The position numbers and the translations under genes were made by a program. This document shows, in pieces, positions 28,470-40,114 of a DNA stretch of 64,000 nt. The notes under the pieces were generated by a model. It did not search any database and was not told the origin of the DNA. It was given only the letters and a program-made list of their open reading frames with translations. The DNA comes from Prosapia bicincta. Taxonomy: Eukaryota > Arthropoda > Insecta > Hemiptera > Cercopidae. Location of the stretch: contig JBAIZL010000002.1 in assembly GCA_036971475.1 (NCBI GenBank), forward strand, positions 352,221,582-352,285,581. The letters run 5' to 3'. How positions within the stretch are numbered: position 1 is the first letter of the stretch; every line of letters begins with the position of its first letter.

Positions 28470-29264
28470 TTAACTATTTAACAATTCTTTTTGTATACCA
28501 TTTGCTAGCAAACAGAATTGTTCAATAGTCAAGTTTTCTGGACGCTCGTTTCCGCTCAATTTAGCGTCTTCAAGAATAGCTTCAGCGCAACTTGTTATAT
28601 TTTGCAAACTATTCCTTAGCATCTTTCTTCTTTTAGCAAAAACAGTACGCGTTAATCTCGTTAAACCTTCTAAATTTACTGCAAATCTTTGGGTAGGTAA
28701 GGGTTTCACTGTAATTACTGAAGAATGCACTTTTGGCATTGGAAAAAACTCTTTAGGTTCAATACCAAATTCCTTTCTTATATCGCACAATAACTGACTT
28801 AGTACCGATAGGGAAACATAGTCTTTAGAATTTGGTCTTGCTATGATGCGATCTGCTACCTCTTTCTGAAACATTAATGTCAAAGTCGCAAAAAATTTTT
28901 AGTTGTCTAACCACTTTAAAAACAATGCTACCGAAACATTGTAAGGCAGGTTAGCGATAACTTTGACCAGGCGTTCTATCAGCTCCTGTTCTATAACATG
29001 AAGTGCATCGGCTTCCATAATTCTAAACTTTCCCTGGTGTTCATTGAGCAATTGGTCATGACACTGCACTAAATTACTGTCTTTCTGTGTTTCTATAGCC
29101 AGCAGAGACTTTGGATTATGTGCCAATATCTCCCTTGTTAACGCACCATACCCAGGACCGATTTCAATGACATTAAAATCTTCCAGATTACCGGCCAAAA
29201 CGACTATTCTTGTTATCTCACTCGATAAAATAAAATTTTGCCCTGGGCTTTTTTTTGGCTTCAA
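28470..29264 (-). pseudogene. rsmA: 16S rRNA adenine dimethyltransferase with internal stop
   Basis: KsgA/RsmA dimethylates two adenines near the 3' end of 16S rRNA. The frame from 29264 shows KSPGQNFI, the SAM-binding VIEIGPGYGALT, IMEADAL and the catalytic NLPYNVS, then a TAA at 28899-28901 after KWLDN. The same frame continues with LTLMFQKEVADRI, FFPMPKVHSSVI and FAKRRKMLRNSL to 28470. It is full length apart from the stop, so a single nonsense change is enough to have killed it. Confidence 0.9.
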
Positions 29265-29354
29265 TAGAAATTTTCTAATGCTATGCTACGCAATGTTTCA
29301 CAAATTATAAAAATAGTTGACTAAAATTCATTGATAATTGTATATATGTTTAAT

Positions 29355-29427
29355 GCCGGCTTAACTCAATTGGTAGAGTAACTGACTGGTAATCAGTAGG
29401 TTGTCAGTTCAAATTCGACAGCCGGCA
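29355..29427 (+). tRNA. tRNA-Thr (anticodon GGT), possibly decayed
   Basis: 73 nt cloverleaf: acceptor GCCGGCT/AGCCGGC is perfect, D-arm ACTC/GAGT, anticodon arm CTGACT-GGT-AATCAG, T-loop TTCAAAT, discriminator A, no encoded CCA. The T-stem GTCAG/TCGAC has an A-C mismatch and a G-T wobble, and the D-stem carries an A-T pair where G-C is usual. These look like C-to-T or G-to-A changes in a former bacterial tRNA. Confidence 0.85.
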
Positions 29428-29946
29428 CATATAGTAATTTATATCTGATCTGACAGACAAGAATTATATTTTTTCTCAACAAAAAAGTTAATTAAAAAAG
29501 AGGAATATAATGTGAGACTTCTCGCATAATCTAAACTTTGGCATTTTTTGTATGCTCTTAAACTGCTTTGGCTATAAGTATTAAGAAATTCACCAAATTA
29601 AAAAAATGGCAAAGAATCCCCGTGATGCGAGTTTTGACCCTCTAATAATGTAAATTGGCGCTGTAATAATGTACTGACGCTTGATTTAAGCGCGATTTGG
29701 CTGCATGTGAAAAATTTAAAAGACGTGCAGCCCCAATAAATTTATGTAGTCGGGCAATAAATCCCTAAGTTTTTTACTAAATTTTTGTTGTTGATCCTGC
29801 AGGTCAAACTATGTAGGCTCCTGCAGGCCTGCTATGATAAGGGTGTGGGTGGGGGTTTTCAAGTAATTTCTTTCAACTTGCTACCAAACGTTTGTTATGG
29901 AAAAGGTCTATTTTTTTACCGCTCCACTGGTTCCAGGCAGAAAAAT
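29428..29946. other. Wolbachia intergenic DNA, no gene
   Basis: Holds a member of a repeat family with TTAAGAAATTCACCAAATTA and GGCAAAGAATCCCCGTG, also seen near 42940, 43060, 47990, 50020, 58180 and 58330. The palindrome-like CCTGCAGGTC/CTGCAGGCCTGC occurs near 29797-29835. No coding frame is supported. Confidence 0.7.
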
Positions 29947-30530
29947 CTATAACTCATTTATATATTCCTTAATTTCAGTTGCAATCTTATCAGATTGACT
30001 TTCATCTGAATTTAGGTCGGCTGCAAAGTGCGTAACGTATTTCCCTTCAGGGCCAATAAGATATATTATCGAAGAATGGTTAATTTCCTCTTCCCCGCCA
30101 ACTTTGCTAGCATATGCTTTATAATTTGAAATTACCTCGTCTATTTTTTCCCTTTCACCAGTTAACATTTGTATCCTATGGTCAAATTGCTGCTGAAATT
30201 CTTTAAGTTTTTCTGTGCTATCGCGCTCAGGATCGACTGTTATAAAAAATGTTTGTAACCTGTCATTGGTTTTCTCATCTAGCTTTGCAAGTGTTTCTGA
30301 AATTATTCCAAGATTCATAGGGCAAATCATTTTACATGAAGAGAATCCGAAGAAAATCATCATATACTTATCTTTAAAATCACCGCTGCGTATGATCTAA
30401 TCATCTTGGTTAATCAGAGCAAAATCTCCTCCTATCTTAACTTCTACGTTGTGAATAGCTGCTGGAGCAAAGAGACAAATTCCGCTAATGTTATTATTAT
30501 ACTAGATAACAATCTTACAAACTTTATCAT
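29947..30530 (-). pseudogene. SCO1/SenC copper chaperone of cytochrome oxidase, broken
   Basis: Delivers copper to the CuA site of cytochrome oxidase; periplasmic, membrane-anchored. From ATG at 30528-30530 comes a hydrophobic start (FVRLLSSIIITLA), a frameshift near 30480, then VEVKIGGDFALINQDD, a TAG, and GDFKDKYMMIFFGFSSC. The copper-binding CKMICP, the conserved DPERD and the histidine in NHSSIIYLIG are all present in the long part 29947-30363. The stop sits where Q is expected, fitting a CAG to TAG change. Confidence 0.85.
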
Positions 30531-30574
30531 TAGAGCACCTTGAATAAAACGAGATTATATCTTTATTAGCTGGC

Positions 30575-30958
30575 TTATTCAATATGTTCTTTCCAAAGTG
30601 GGTTGTTAATTTTATCCAGCAGTTTTCTATGCTCATTAACTTCTTCATTACTCGGTGAGTGTTCCCTGTGAGCTAAATTACGCTGAATGATTGTGAAGTT
30701 GCTATCCTGTTCACATTGATTATCAAACAGGAAGGTTTGTAATCCCTCTGTAAGCTCAACTTAAACACTAATGTCGTGAATGTTAAATGAGTGATAAGGT
30801 ATATCCCTTTCTGGGTTGAGGTACCGATGGAATACTTTTCCTATTGGAATGCGGTTAATCAACTCCACACATCCTATTTCAATAATCCGATGACCAGATC
30901 CGGTATCAAGACCAGTAGTTTCAGTATCAAGTACTATTTCACGTAACTTACTTTCCAT
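30575..30958 (-). pseudogene. dnaQ: DNA polymerase III epsilon (proofreading), internal deletion
   Basis: From 30958 it reads [20 protein letters not shown] with the exonuclease I motif DTETTG and [11 protein letters not shown], then stops after NIHDISV. Past the stop comes a part typical of the DnaQ C-terminus, NLAHREHSPSNEEVNEHRK and LLDKINNPLW, ending at 30575. The middle, with exonuclease motifs II and III, is missing, so the gene has lost about half its length. Confidence 0.8.
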
Positions 30959-31012
30959 TTCAAATAAACCTAACCTTGCTTACACTTATCATTGTTGTCC
31001 TTATTAAAGTTA

Positions 31013-31619
31013 ATAGAAATAAGCAACCAGCTTGGATTTGATGAAGTAATATTTTTTTTTTATTGCCATACATCCTCAACTTTATTGACGGTGTATGTTC
31101 TACCTGATATAACATCTCCCTTGTCGTTCTTAACAAAGTTAATTTGCTCTGAAATGATATATACTGCAATACACACTACGTTTTTCACTAGTTTTATTTC
31201 TAAAATCTTTTGCGAGATAATGGAAACAATTATAGATTCGTGTATCTCATTACGGTGTCTGATTTTTTCTGCAAAGCTGTTATATAAGACTTTATCCAAG
31301 AGAGGTTTCAATTGAGACAGATTTCCCTGATTGAAATATTTTATTATTAATTCAGAAGCCATGCATGAACCTTCCATGAAATGGGAGATGGAGAAATCTT
31401 TACTTTTTTGTAGTATTTGTTCATAAGTAGCTTTTATTAAATTTTTGTCGTTGCTATCAATGTAATCTTCAATGTTTTCTACTACATCTTCGTTACTTTG
31501 GCTTGTGTCAAGTACACTAGTCAGTTTTTTAGGTTGAGGTTTGTTGACTTTCCTAAAGAATTATACAACCGTGAAAAAACGATTGCCGCTAATAAAGCAT
31601 ATATTACGAGCTCTATCAT
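31013..31619 (-). pseudogene. Tim44-like domain protein, frameshifted
   Basis: The start MIELVIYALLAAIVFSRLYN (ATG at 31617-31619) is a membrane helix; a frameshift follows near 31560. The body from VENIEDYIDSNDKN and FSISHFMEGSCMASELIIKYFNQ to DVISGRTYTVNKVEDVW matches the Tim44-like fold found in Rickettsiales, and NITSSNPSWLLISI after a frameshift at an A run near 31060 is its normal end. Such proteins may act at the inner membrane. Broken in at least two places. Confidence 0.7.
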
Positions 31620-31785
31620 AGTAACTCAACTCCCTGGCATATAAAGTATCCGAACATTATTAATTATTAATAAAGACGTGCTTATTTTATATAAATCTGT
31701 AATTTAGATTTGCTATTCATTCATAAATGGCTATATTGTAGGAGAAAGTATAAGATACTTCAGCTTAATTATGGAGACGTAACAA

Positions 31786-32285
31786 ATGTCACAACAAAAA
31801 AAGAGGATTCATGGTCAATATATCAAGGACCTATCATTTGAAAATCCGAATTCACCATTTCTTTCTCTAAAAGAAGCTCCCTGTAATAATGTAATGGTTA
31901 ATATCAATTCAGTAAAGTAGGAAGGAGCCAAAGATAAAGAACGAAATGATGAAGACAGATCTTTTCATGAAATTACTTTACATATAGAAGCCAAAGCAAC
32001 GGTAAAAGATGAGAACATAAAAGATGGTGTCGCTTTCATTTGTGAAACGTAATATTGTGGTATTTTTTCAATAGAAAACTTTGCGGAGCTAAGTGCAGAA
32101 GAGGCAAGGCAAGCTTTATTTGTTGGTGGACCTAATTTCTTTTTCCTTTTGCGAGAGAAATAATTGCAAGGGTTACAAGTAGTGGTGGATATCCTCCGCT
32201 TATGCTAGATCCTATAGATTTTGAGGCTATGTATGAGCAACAGGGTCAGCAACAAAGTACTGTGAGCAATGAGAATTTTAACTGA
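31786..32285 (+). pseudogene. secB: SecB export chaperone, broken
   Basis: SecB holds precursors unfolded for SecA. From ATG at 31786: MSQQKKRIHGQYIKDLSFEN and PNSPFLSLKEAP, then TAG after NINSVK, EITLHIEAKATVKDENIK and VAFICET, TAA, YCGIFSIENFAELSAEEARQ and [11 protein letters not shown] frameshift is needed before the C-terminal [17 protein letters not shown]. All of the protein can be recognised, with at least two stops and one shift. Confidence 0.88.
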
Positions 32286-32461
32286 TATAGCGTTATTCTT
32301 GTCATTTCAGTGTCATAGCAAATTAAAAGACTTTGACGCTCTTAATAGCCTAGTTCCAATTATGTTACAGCTTGACGCTTGAGTTTATAAAATAATTGAC
32401 AATGTTAATTTTCTAATTTATAAGTAAATTCTTAAGATAATTACCGAAGGAGATATAGAGT

Positions 32462-32668
32462 CTGATTGAAGTATCAGTTCATTATGGTGATGTAGATACG
32501 GCTTTTCCGGTGTTGAAAAAAACAATTCAAAAAGAAGGAAGAGGGATGAAAATGAAAAAGCAGTACCATGAAAAAAAATCAGAAAAAAGAGCTAAAAAGA
32601 AAGCTGAAGCTAAAAAAAGAGGCACCAACAAGAGAGCAGAAGGCAGCGTTATGGTTGGTAATTTTTAA
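32462..32668 (+). CDS. rpsU: 30S ribosomal protein S21, start codon lost
   Basis: The frame [20 protein letters not shown] followed by [18 protein letters not shown] and a basic tail is S21, about 68 residues. The codon before I is CTG, where ATG or TTG would be expected, though GGAGAT stands at a good ribosome-site distance. The body is uninterrupted. With its start changed, it is probably a near-intact relic. Confidence 0.75.
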   Translation: MIEVSVHYGDVDTAFPVLKKTIQKEGRGMKMKKQYHEKKSEKRAKKKAEAKKRGTNKRAEGSVMVGNF

Positions 32669-32681
32669 TAATGGTTGTTTT

Positions 32682-33820
<1,139 letters not shown>

Positions 33821-34696
33821 TTGTCCGTTTTAGTAAGCAAAGATACAAGGTTAATATGCCAGGGTTTTACTGGTGCACAGGGTACATTTCACTAAGAGCA
33901 AGCAATTAGCTACGGAACAAAAATTGTTGGTGGTGTAACTCCTGGTAAAGGTGGGAGCATTCGCCTTAACTTACCAGTCTTTAATACTGTAGCAGAAGCT
34001 AAAGAGAAAACTAATGCGAATGCCACGGTAATATATGTACCTGCCAAGTTTGCTGCTGATGCAATACTCGAAGCAATAGATGCAAAAATAGAGTTGATAG
34101 TTTGTATTACAGAGAGCATTCCTATACTCGACATGGTGATAGTTAAACGCGTGCTTATAGGTTCAAAAAGTCGATTGATTGGTCCAAACTATCCGGGGAT
34201 TATTACACCTGACGAATGCTAAATAGGGATTTTGCCAGGGCATATTCACAAGCGTGGACATATAGGAATCATGTCTCATTCTGGAACTTCAACTTATGAG
34301 GCAGTAGCGCAAACAACCGCTTTTGGCCTTGGTCAGTCAACATGTATCGGAATTGGAGAAGATCCTGTTCACGGTATGACATGTGTTGACTGTATGGAGC
34401 TGTTTTTAAAAGATGACAATAATCATGGTATTGTAGTCATTGGTGAAATAGGTGGAAACGAAGAAGAGGATGTGTCACATTTTATAAAGGCAGAAAAAAC
34501 TAAAAAGCCGATTGTTGGGTTTGTGGCTGGCCAAACAACACCACCAGGAAGACGTATGGGGCACGCTGGAGCTATTATCTCTTCTAGTGGCGGGAGTGCT
34601 GGTACGAAGTTAGAAGTTATGAAGAGTGCTGGAATTACAATTGCAGAAACTCCTGCAGTGATTGGTAAGAAAATGTTGGAAGTAATGCACCACTAG
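33821..34696 (+). pseudogene. sucD: succinyl-CoA ligase alpha subunit, broken
   Basis: Starts at a TTG (33821) with [23 protein letters not shown], then TAA, and on with [19 protein letters not shown]; a TAA follows TPDEC, after which the long part 34232-34696 has [32 protein letters not shown] and the phospho-histidine motif region [10 protein letters not shown]. The active histidine is there, but two stops split the gene. Confidence 0.88.
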
Positions 34697-34704
34697 AATT
34701 ATGG

Positions 34705-35481
34705 TCATACAAATCCTATATCGCCAGTCATAAATACGTTATCCGACCACTCAATTAATAACCTACCTCCTGGTAAATTTACTGAAGCTTGCCGGATGGT
34801 CAAATATCCACGGAGTACGGATGCAACAAGTGCTGCACAAGCTGCGCTGCCACATGAAGCAGTAATACCTGTACCTCTTTCCCAAACTCTTAGGTTTATT
34901 TCTCCAGGTTTTTCAACTTGTACAACACTGATATTACTTTTCTTAAGAAATAAAGTATGATTTTCTAACTTAGGCCCCAAACTCTGCAGTGGTATTTTGC
35001 TTATATTATCAACAAAGAAGACCACATGCGGATTGCCAATATTTACTGCAACTGGGTCTTTTAGCTTTTCAACCTCTATAGGTAAGGGAAGAGTGTTGTA
35101 TTCAACAGAAGGAGGTATTTCGTGCCATTTAAGCAGTGGTTTACCCATATTGACCTTTATGGATTTGTCACCGACTTTAAAACATTCCAAAATGTGCTTA
35201 TTTATTAGCTCAATTGTGGCATACTCAGTGCTCTTTTCTGACATTATTAAATATCCCACGCAACGTGCCGCATTTCCACACATTTCAGCTTCATTACCGT
35301 CAGCATTATAAATGTTCATGAAGGAGTCAGCCGCACTAGAATGAGTTATAACTATTACTTGATCGCAGCTATTTTTGTTAGCAAATTCCCTATAATTCCA
35401 GTCTAAGTTATTGGTCGCACGTGAGTCTATGATAACAAAACTGTTACCAGTGCCATGCATTGTTTTCAGGACTTTGACCAC
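34705..35481 (-). CDS. dapF: diaminopimelate epimerase, intact
   Basis: A cofactor-free racemase that turns LL- into meso-diaminopimelate for lysine and peptidoglycan synthesis. The 258-residue frame is complete. It has both active cysteines, in AEMCGNAARCVGY and ITASCGSAACAA, and substrate motifs MHGTGNSFVIID and NIGNPHVVFF. It is of normal length and undamaged, in contrast to its neighbours. It converges with sucD (8 bp between the ends). Confidence 0.93.
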   Translation of the reverse strand: MVKVLKTMHGTGNSFVIIDSRATNNLDWNYREFANKNSCDQVIVITHSSAADSFMNIYNADGNEAEMCGNAARCVGYLIMSEKSTEYATIELINKHILECFKVGDKSIKVNMGKPLLKWHEIPPSVEYNTLPLPIEVEKLKDPVAVNIGNPHVVFFVDNISKIPLQSLGPKLENHTLFLKKSNISVVQVEKPGEINLRVWERGTGITASCGSAACAALVASVLRGYLTIRQASVNLPGGRLLIEWSDNVFMTGDIGFV

Positions 35482-35502
35482 ACGTCATAAAATAAATTTC
35501 CT

Positions 35503-36028
35503 CTATTGGCCTTCTTTTATTTCTTTGACTTCAGCACCCTTTTCTTCGTAACCAACTGCTATCACTGACACTATGTTAAAATCATCAGGTATATTGAATC
35601 TCTCAACTATTTTATCACTATCAAAGCCACCCATCTGATGTGCCATTAAACTCATAGATACAGGCTGCAGCATAAGTGCATAATTTGCTGCACCAGTATC
35701 ATGCTTAGCCCAAAAAGTTCCCCCTTTGTCTGGCTTTCGGAAATTTTTAGCACTGAGTGATAGAATTAATACCTGTGCATTTCTTGCCCATTTTTCATTG
35801 GATTCATCAAGGCAACTCAGTAATTTTCCCCTTGGATTTTGATTACTTTGCTTATTACATATTATATACCTCCAAGGTTCATCCCCAAAACATAAAGGAA
35901 AAGCCGTGCGGCTTCTATCAGCATATTGATCTCTTCCTGATGCACTACTTTATCTGGATCATATGAACGTCCGCTATGTCTTGCTTTCATCAACGCCAAT
36001 AGGTTTTGTGTGTTTATGATTTTTATTT
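35503..36028 (-). pseudogene. nitroreductase-family flavoprotein, frameshifted
   Basis: On the minus strand near the start: LLALMKARHSGRSYDPDKVV and INMLIEAARL; one frameshift near 35905, then PWRYIICNKQSNQNPRGKLL, WAKHDTGAANYALMLQ, MAHQMGGFDSDKIVERFNIP and VSVIAVGYEEKGAEV. These are the FMN-binding patterns of nitroreductases, and the length of about 175 residues fits. No clear ATG is left at the 5' end. The substrate is unknown. Confidence 0.7.
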
Positions 36029-36119
36029 AGGTACATAAATTAACTCGTTGTAGCACAAAAAATTTAAATTGCAAAATTCCATAAGTTTAATAGTATAAAT
36101 ATATTTTATTTGGAGAGGT

Positions 36120-36647
36120 ATGTTTACAACGCAATCTAGCAGCAAATCAATGCTAGCTGAAATATTGTCCTGCTTTTTGGTCTTATTTCTAACGGCTCAA
36201 ATAAGTATACCGTTGCAGCCTGTGCCTATTACAATGCAAAGTTTAGGAGTGATGCTTATTGGGCTTAAATTTAAACGCAAGGTAGCATTTTATTCTGTGC
36301 TTAAATATCTATCACTTGGTGCGGTAGGGTTTCCCGTTTTGGCAAATTTTTCTGGTGGTTATCACATTCTGCTTAGACCAACGGCTGGATATTTAATTGG
36401 CTTTTTAGCCGCTGTCATAGTGATGGGCGAAGTAAATGAATTGCTAATCTCCAAATGCAGATCACTTATGCGCAATTCTGTAAGTTGCCTGGCTGGTACA
36501 GCTATGGTTTTTATATGTGGTGTCAGTTGGCTTGCTATTAACGTTGATCTGAAACAGGCAATAGTGGTTGGTGTTCTGCCATTTATACTGCCTGGTTTAG
36601 TGAAGATTTCCCTACTCGTAGCAGCTTTACAATATTTAGAAAAATGA
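36120..36647 (+). CDS. bioY: BioY biotin-uptake membrane protein, intact
   Basis: A 175-residue, all-helical membrane protein with LTAQISIPLQPVPITMQSLGVM, the BioY signature, GAVGFPVLANFSGG and LLRPTAGYLIGFLAA. It imports biotin, alone or with an ECF module. A GGAG ribosome site lies 4-5 nt before ATG. The frame is intact and overlaps the next gene by 4 nt (ATGA). Confidence 0.9.
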   Translation: MFTTQSSSKSMLAEILSCFLVLFLTAQISIPLQPVPITMQSLGVMLIGLKFKRKVAFYSVLKYLSLGAVGFPVLANFSGGYHILLRPTAGYLIGFLAAVIVMGEVNELLISKCRSLMRNSVSCLAGTAMVFICGVSWLAINVDLKQAIVVGVLPFILPGLVKISLLVAALQYLEK

Positions 36648-37054
36648 TAAGATTTCGTCCTCGTCCTTTCATGTGCACTCTCGCGTTTCGAGCGTATGGG
36701 TATTCCTAGGGCTTTGTGGAAAATTATAGAAAGATAGTAAAGGGAGCAATTACTGATCAAAATACTCAAATCAAAGTAGATGGTAATCTTGATAGCATCT
36801 GCAGCGCTTGTCCAAACCGTACCAAGAAAGGTGAGTGCACTACACAAGCTAAAGTTTTAGAACTAGATAGAAGGCATATGGAAGTTTTGGGAATAAAGAT
36901 TGGAGAGACTTTGACCTGGAATGAAGCGGTAAAAAGGATCAGGGATAAAATGTCTTTAGAGAAATTTGACTACGCATGTGAGGGGTGTAACTGGAAGCCA
37001 TATGGGATGTGCAAGAGCACACTTTTGGATTACCGTCTCTACACAATTCGTTAA
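36644..37054 (+). pseudogene. DUF1284-type Cys-rich protein with early stop
   Basis: Starts within the bioY stop (MIRFRPRPFMCTLAFRAYGYS), then TAG, and continues in frame with GFVENYRKIVKGAI, CSACPNRTKKGECTTQ and DYACEGCNWKPYGMCKS. Conserved Cys groups suggest a metal or Fe-S site, as in DUF1284 proteins. The length with the stop bridged is about 136 residues. The terminator at 37055 follows at once. Confidence 0.72.
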
Positions 37055-37082
37055 AAGTAATAGCCCACTGGGCTATTACTTT
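37055..37082 (+). terminator. intrinsic terminator after bioY operon
   Basis: AAGTAATAGCCC, a short loop, GGGCTATTACTT and then T-rich sequence: a 12-bp perfect stem directly after the stop at 37054. Confidence 0.85.
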
Positions 37083-37098
37083 ATTCATCGTAACGTAT

Positions 37099-37280
37099 CT
37101 AATTCCAAACATCGTTACTGACAGTGTTATCTTCTAAAGTTTGCACTCTGATTTCCAAATCGTTTAGCCTCCTTGTTAGGCCACCATCATCATCACCAAC
37201 GTCTTGAATTAGTTTCTCGATCTTTCCTCTGTTAATATGGCGTTTAACTCATCAATTTGTAAACTTTGATCCGTTTTCAT
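37099..37280 (-). pseudogene. small Wolbachia coiled-coil protein, frameshifted
   Basis: From ATG at 37278-37280: MKTDQSLQIDELNAILTE, then a frameshift at about 37225, and EKLIQDVGDDDGGLTRRLND then LEIRVQTLEDNTVSNDVWN to a stop at 37099. The heptad-like Leu spacing resembles the C-terminal part of the next gene (LKDLNDLKEEVKILK), so the two may be related. About 60 residues; function unknown. Confidence 0.5.
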
Positions 37281-37386
37281 ACAAAATACCTACATACAAA
37301 AATAAAATTAGTTGCACATATCATGCAGCTTTTTCTAGCCTAACAGACACCAGTTGCAAGTGTCCAGGTTTATACTGAGCACATTT

Positions 37387-37818
37387 TTATATGAATTCAG
37401 TATCAACACCTTTATACTGTGGGGTGTTCCATCCCTCCTCATCTATGTTTATATCCTCATCACCAGATCCCTTCGACTTTAAAATTTTTACTTCTTCTTT
37501 CAAATCATTCAGATCTTTTATTAAACCTTCATTACTGTTACCAACCTCTTGAGTTAGCTTATAAAGTTTACCTTTTTCTGTTTCTAGGTTGCTATTTAAT
37601 CTGCTAATAGACACTTTATTATTATCCAACACACTATCCAATTTAGGAACAAATGCATCGTTTACGTCTTTGACTAATTTGTCTAAAATCTTATGAACAT
37701 ACCCAACTTGTGCATTATTTCCTTTCTGTGCCTCAAAAGATGGATGTCTGTGTTTAACTTCTATTCTGCCTACTGCTGTAATATTGTTTTAACTTTCCTG
37801 TTGATTGTAATTACTCAT
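37387..37818 (-). pseudogene. hypothetical coiled-coil protein with stop at codon 10
   Basis: From ATG at 37816-37818: MSNYNQQES, TAA, then NNITAVGRIEVKHRHPSFEA, AQVGYVHKILDKLVKDVND and a Leu-rich coil ending in the tail GDEDINIDEEGWNTPQYKGV then DTEFI. The same tail, slightly changed, ends the next gene (37889). The stop again stands where Q or another sense codon is expected. No known function. Confidence 0.6.
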
Positions 37819-37888
37819 AATAACTCCTATAAAAAAATTATAATTTCAAAATTAGCTAAGTTATACATAGACGACCTTTCCGAATCTT

Positions 37889-39568
37889 TTAAGCCAGTAT
37901 CATTCCGTACTCACCCTGAATGTACCCTTCCATCATTGTCAATTCAGTATCAACACCTTTAAACTGTGGGGTATTCAATCCCTCTTTATCTATATCTATA
38001 CCCTCATCACCTGTTCCTTTAAGTTCTTTAAGCATTTTCATCATCTCCTCCTGCTTCGCTATTTGCTCATCACATTTTTCTCTTTGTTCTCCAAACTTTT
38101 CTTGAAACGCCTTAATAACAGCATTAAGTTGATTTTCATTATCTGGTTGACCAACCACAGCCGTTACTTTCTCATAAGGCAGCTTGTGAATAATATCTTT
38201 TAGACTTTCTGTGTTCAGCTCATTCAAAAGTTTTGAAAATTGTTAGTCAGACATGTTATGAGCGAAAGTTTGAAGTTTTTCGGGATTGGTAATTAGGGAA
38301 TCAATTATAACTTTGATATAATCAGGATCAGTTAAATCCTGAGCTATTACTGCAAGCTTTTCATGATCCGGCTTATTGACTAAATCCTTTAACTTATCTT
38401 CTTCTAAGGGGTTTACTAGGAAGTGAAGTCGATCCTGCCACCGCTCCTTAGAAATAATAGTTAAGTGATGCTCAGATAAATCTTTTACCAATTCTGTAAG
38501 TTGGTGCTCATCTATGTTATTAATGAGTAACTTGAACTGATCTGTTTTTAAGCGAGGTAAAACGTTTTTCAATTGATCCGGTTTTAATCCTCTCACTAAA
38601 CTTCCAAGTTGATCTTCATTTAAAATAGGGACAATAAATTTGAGTTTTGTTTCATTTAACTCCTGGGCAAGAGTTTTTAATTGATGATTAGTTAAGTGAT
38701 ATATTAAGTCTTGGAGCTGGTCGACAGTTAAATACTTTGCTAGAGCTTATAATTGTGGGTCAGTGAGATACTCTACTATACTTTGAATGTGTACATTTGT
38801 TAAATTTTCAATAGCTAGGGGTTCGCAAGATACAACATCAGATAAATTCTTTGAGTTTTGTAGCATAGCTTCTACCCTGGCATCCCATTACTCTTCGCTA
38901 ACAGAATTTCCTTCCTTGTCTGAAAAATAAATAAGAGGATGGTGACTATTTATTGTACTTTCATGTTCTTTGAGCACAGTGACATACTTGTAAGGCCTAA
39001 ACATATCAGAACAAAATATTTTTGCGTTGCACATTCCAACTTGCATCTCACTATGATCATTTGCTACACACAATGCGGTAGGAAGAATTGTGCACATGCT
39101 CTGTTCTTTATATGTCATCAATATCACAACATTATCATTAATACGAATATCGAGATATATAGTGTTGTCCCCTTCTTCTTTGAGAAGTTTTTTTACTTGT
39201 GAAACACTCAAGTGAAAATTTAATGATAAGTTTGGTATAATGGTTATATTACTATAATCAGATAGGAAAAGTTCTATACGCGGCTTATCGTTGTAATCCC
39301 ATGTCATTTTTGCCTGACTGGCATATATAACACCGCGATGTTCTATCAATTCTTTTTTATCATTTTCAATTAAACAATGATCTAAAAAATAGCCATAAAA
39401 TCTTTCGTCTTCACTTTAACAGTAGCTCAAAAAATAAGGTTCTAATATAATCTCTTTGGTTAAAGTATTTTCTCCTATCAATTTTATTCTGTGCATAGGA
39501 CTTGCACAGATATATGATGGAGGTTCCTTTCCAGGCACTATCGTAAAAATATATTTCTTTTCACTCAT
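37889..39568 (-). pseudogene. large repeat protein of Wolbachia with four in-frame stops
   Basis: One reading frame runs from ATG at 39566-39568 to 37889, about 560 codons, interrupted only by TAA codons near 39418, 38886, 38746 and 38240. The first 220 residues look globular (MSEKKYIFTIVPGKEPPS; FHLSVSQVKKLLKEEGDN). Then come about a dozen 20-24-residue units with the pattern L..ll..L..dqL..Lv (e.g. LTVDQLQDLIYHLTNHQL, LNEDQLGSLVRGLKPDQL), a solenoid-like helical repeat. It ends with the tail GDEGIDIDKEGLNTPQFKGV shared with the upstream gene. All stops fit CAA to TAA changes. It may be a host-interaction protein, but this is a guess. Confidence 0.7.
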
Positions 39569-39714
39569 AAAAATCACTCTATAAATTTGCAATTATCAAT
39601 ATTATAATATCTATTAGTTAAGTTATTGCTAAACTAGTTTATAGTATAATTAGAATAGCAGAGTATTGCAATAAGAATTATTTGTTTGAGAAAAATGGAT
39701 GAACAAGGATGTGA

Positions 39715-40082
39715 CTACTTTGATGTGAAATTACTTGCGTAAGATTTTGGTAGTCTCTTAACATCTTTTGGTGTTTCAATTATGTATTTAGTGTTACTTT
39801 TTTTGCGTAGGATATCGCCCTTTCAAGGGAATCAAACTTTAATACAATCTGTTTTTGTGGGTTTTCTGAACCAACCCACCCCATCAAAGGTTCAATGTAA
39901 TATGAATCAGGTTCAGGTTTTAGATAACAAAAACGTGTATTACTCAGACCAGATTGTGTTGCGGGTTTTGTCGGTTTGTAGATCTTAAAAACCACTTTAT
40001 TATCAGTGTCCATAGTTTTTGATTTGGAGTATATAGATAAATAAGCCTTTGCACAAGCATAGATTCCTTTAATAGAAAACAT
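39715..40082 (-). pseudogene. NDUFS4-like complex I accessory subunit, frameshifted
   Basis: The minus-strand frame has VFKIYKPTKPATQSGLSNTR, EPDSYYIEPLMGWVGS and LKFDSLERAISYAKK, the ETC complex I subunit region of alpha-proteobacteria and mitochondria. A one-base shift near 39795 leads into KYIIETPKDVKRLPKSYASN and a stop at 39715, the family's normal end. The start is uncertain: 40082, or MDTDNK near 40013. Confidence 0.82.
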
Positions 40083-40114
40083 TCGATATATAGCTTTTAC
40101 AAGTTTAAAAATTA

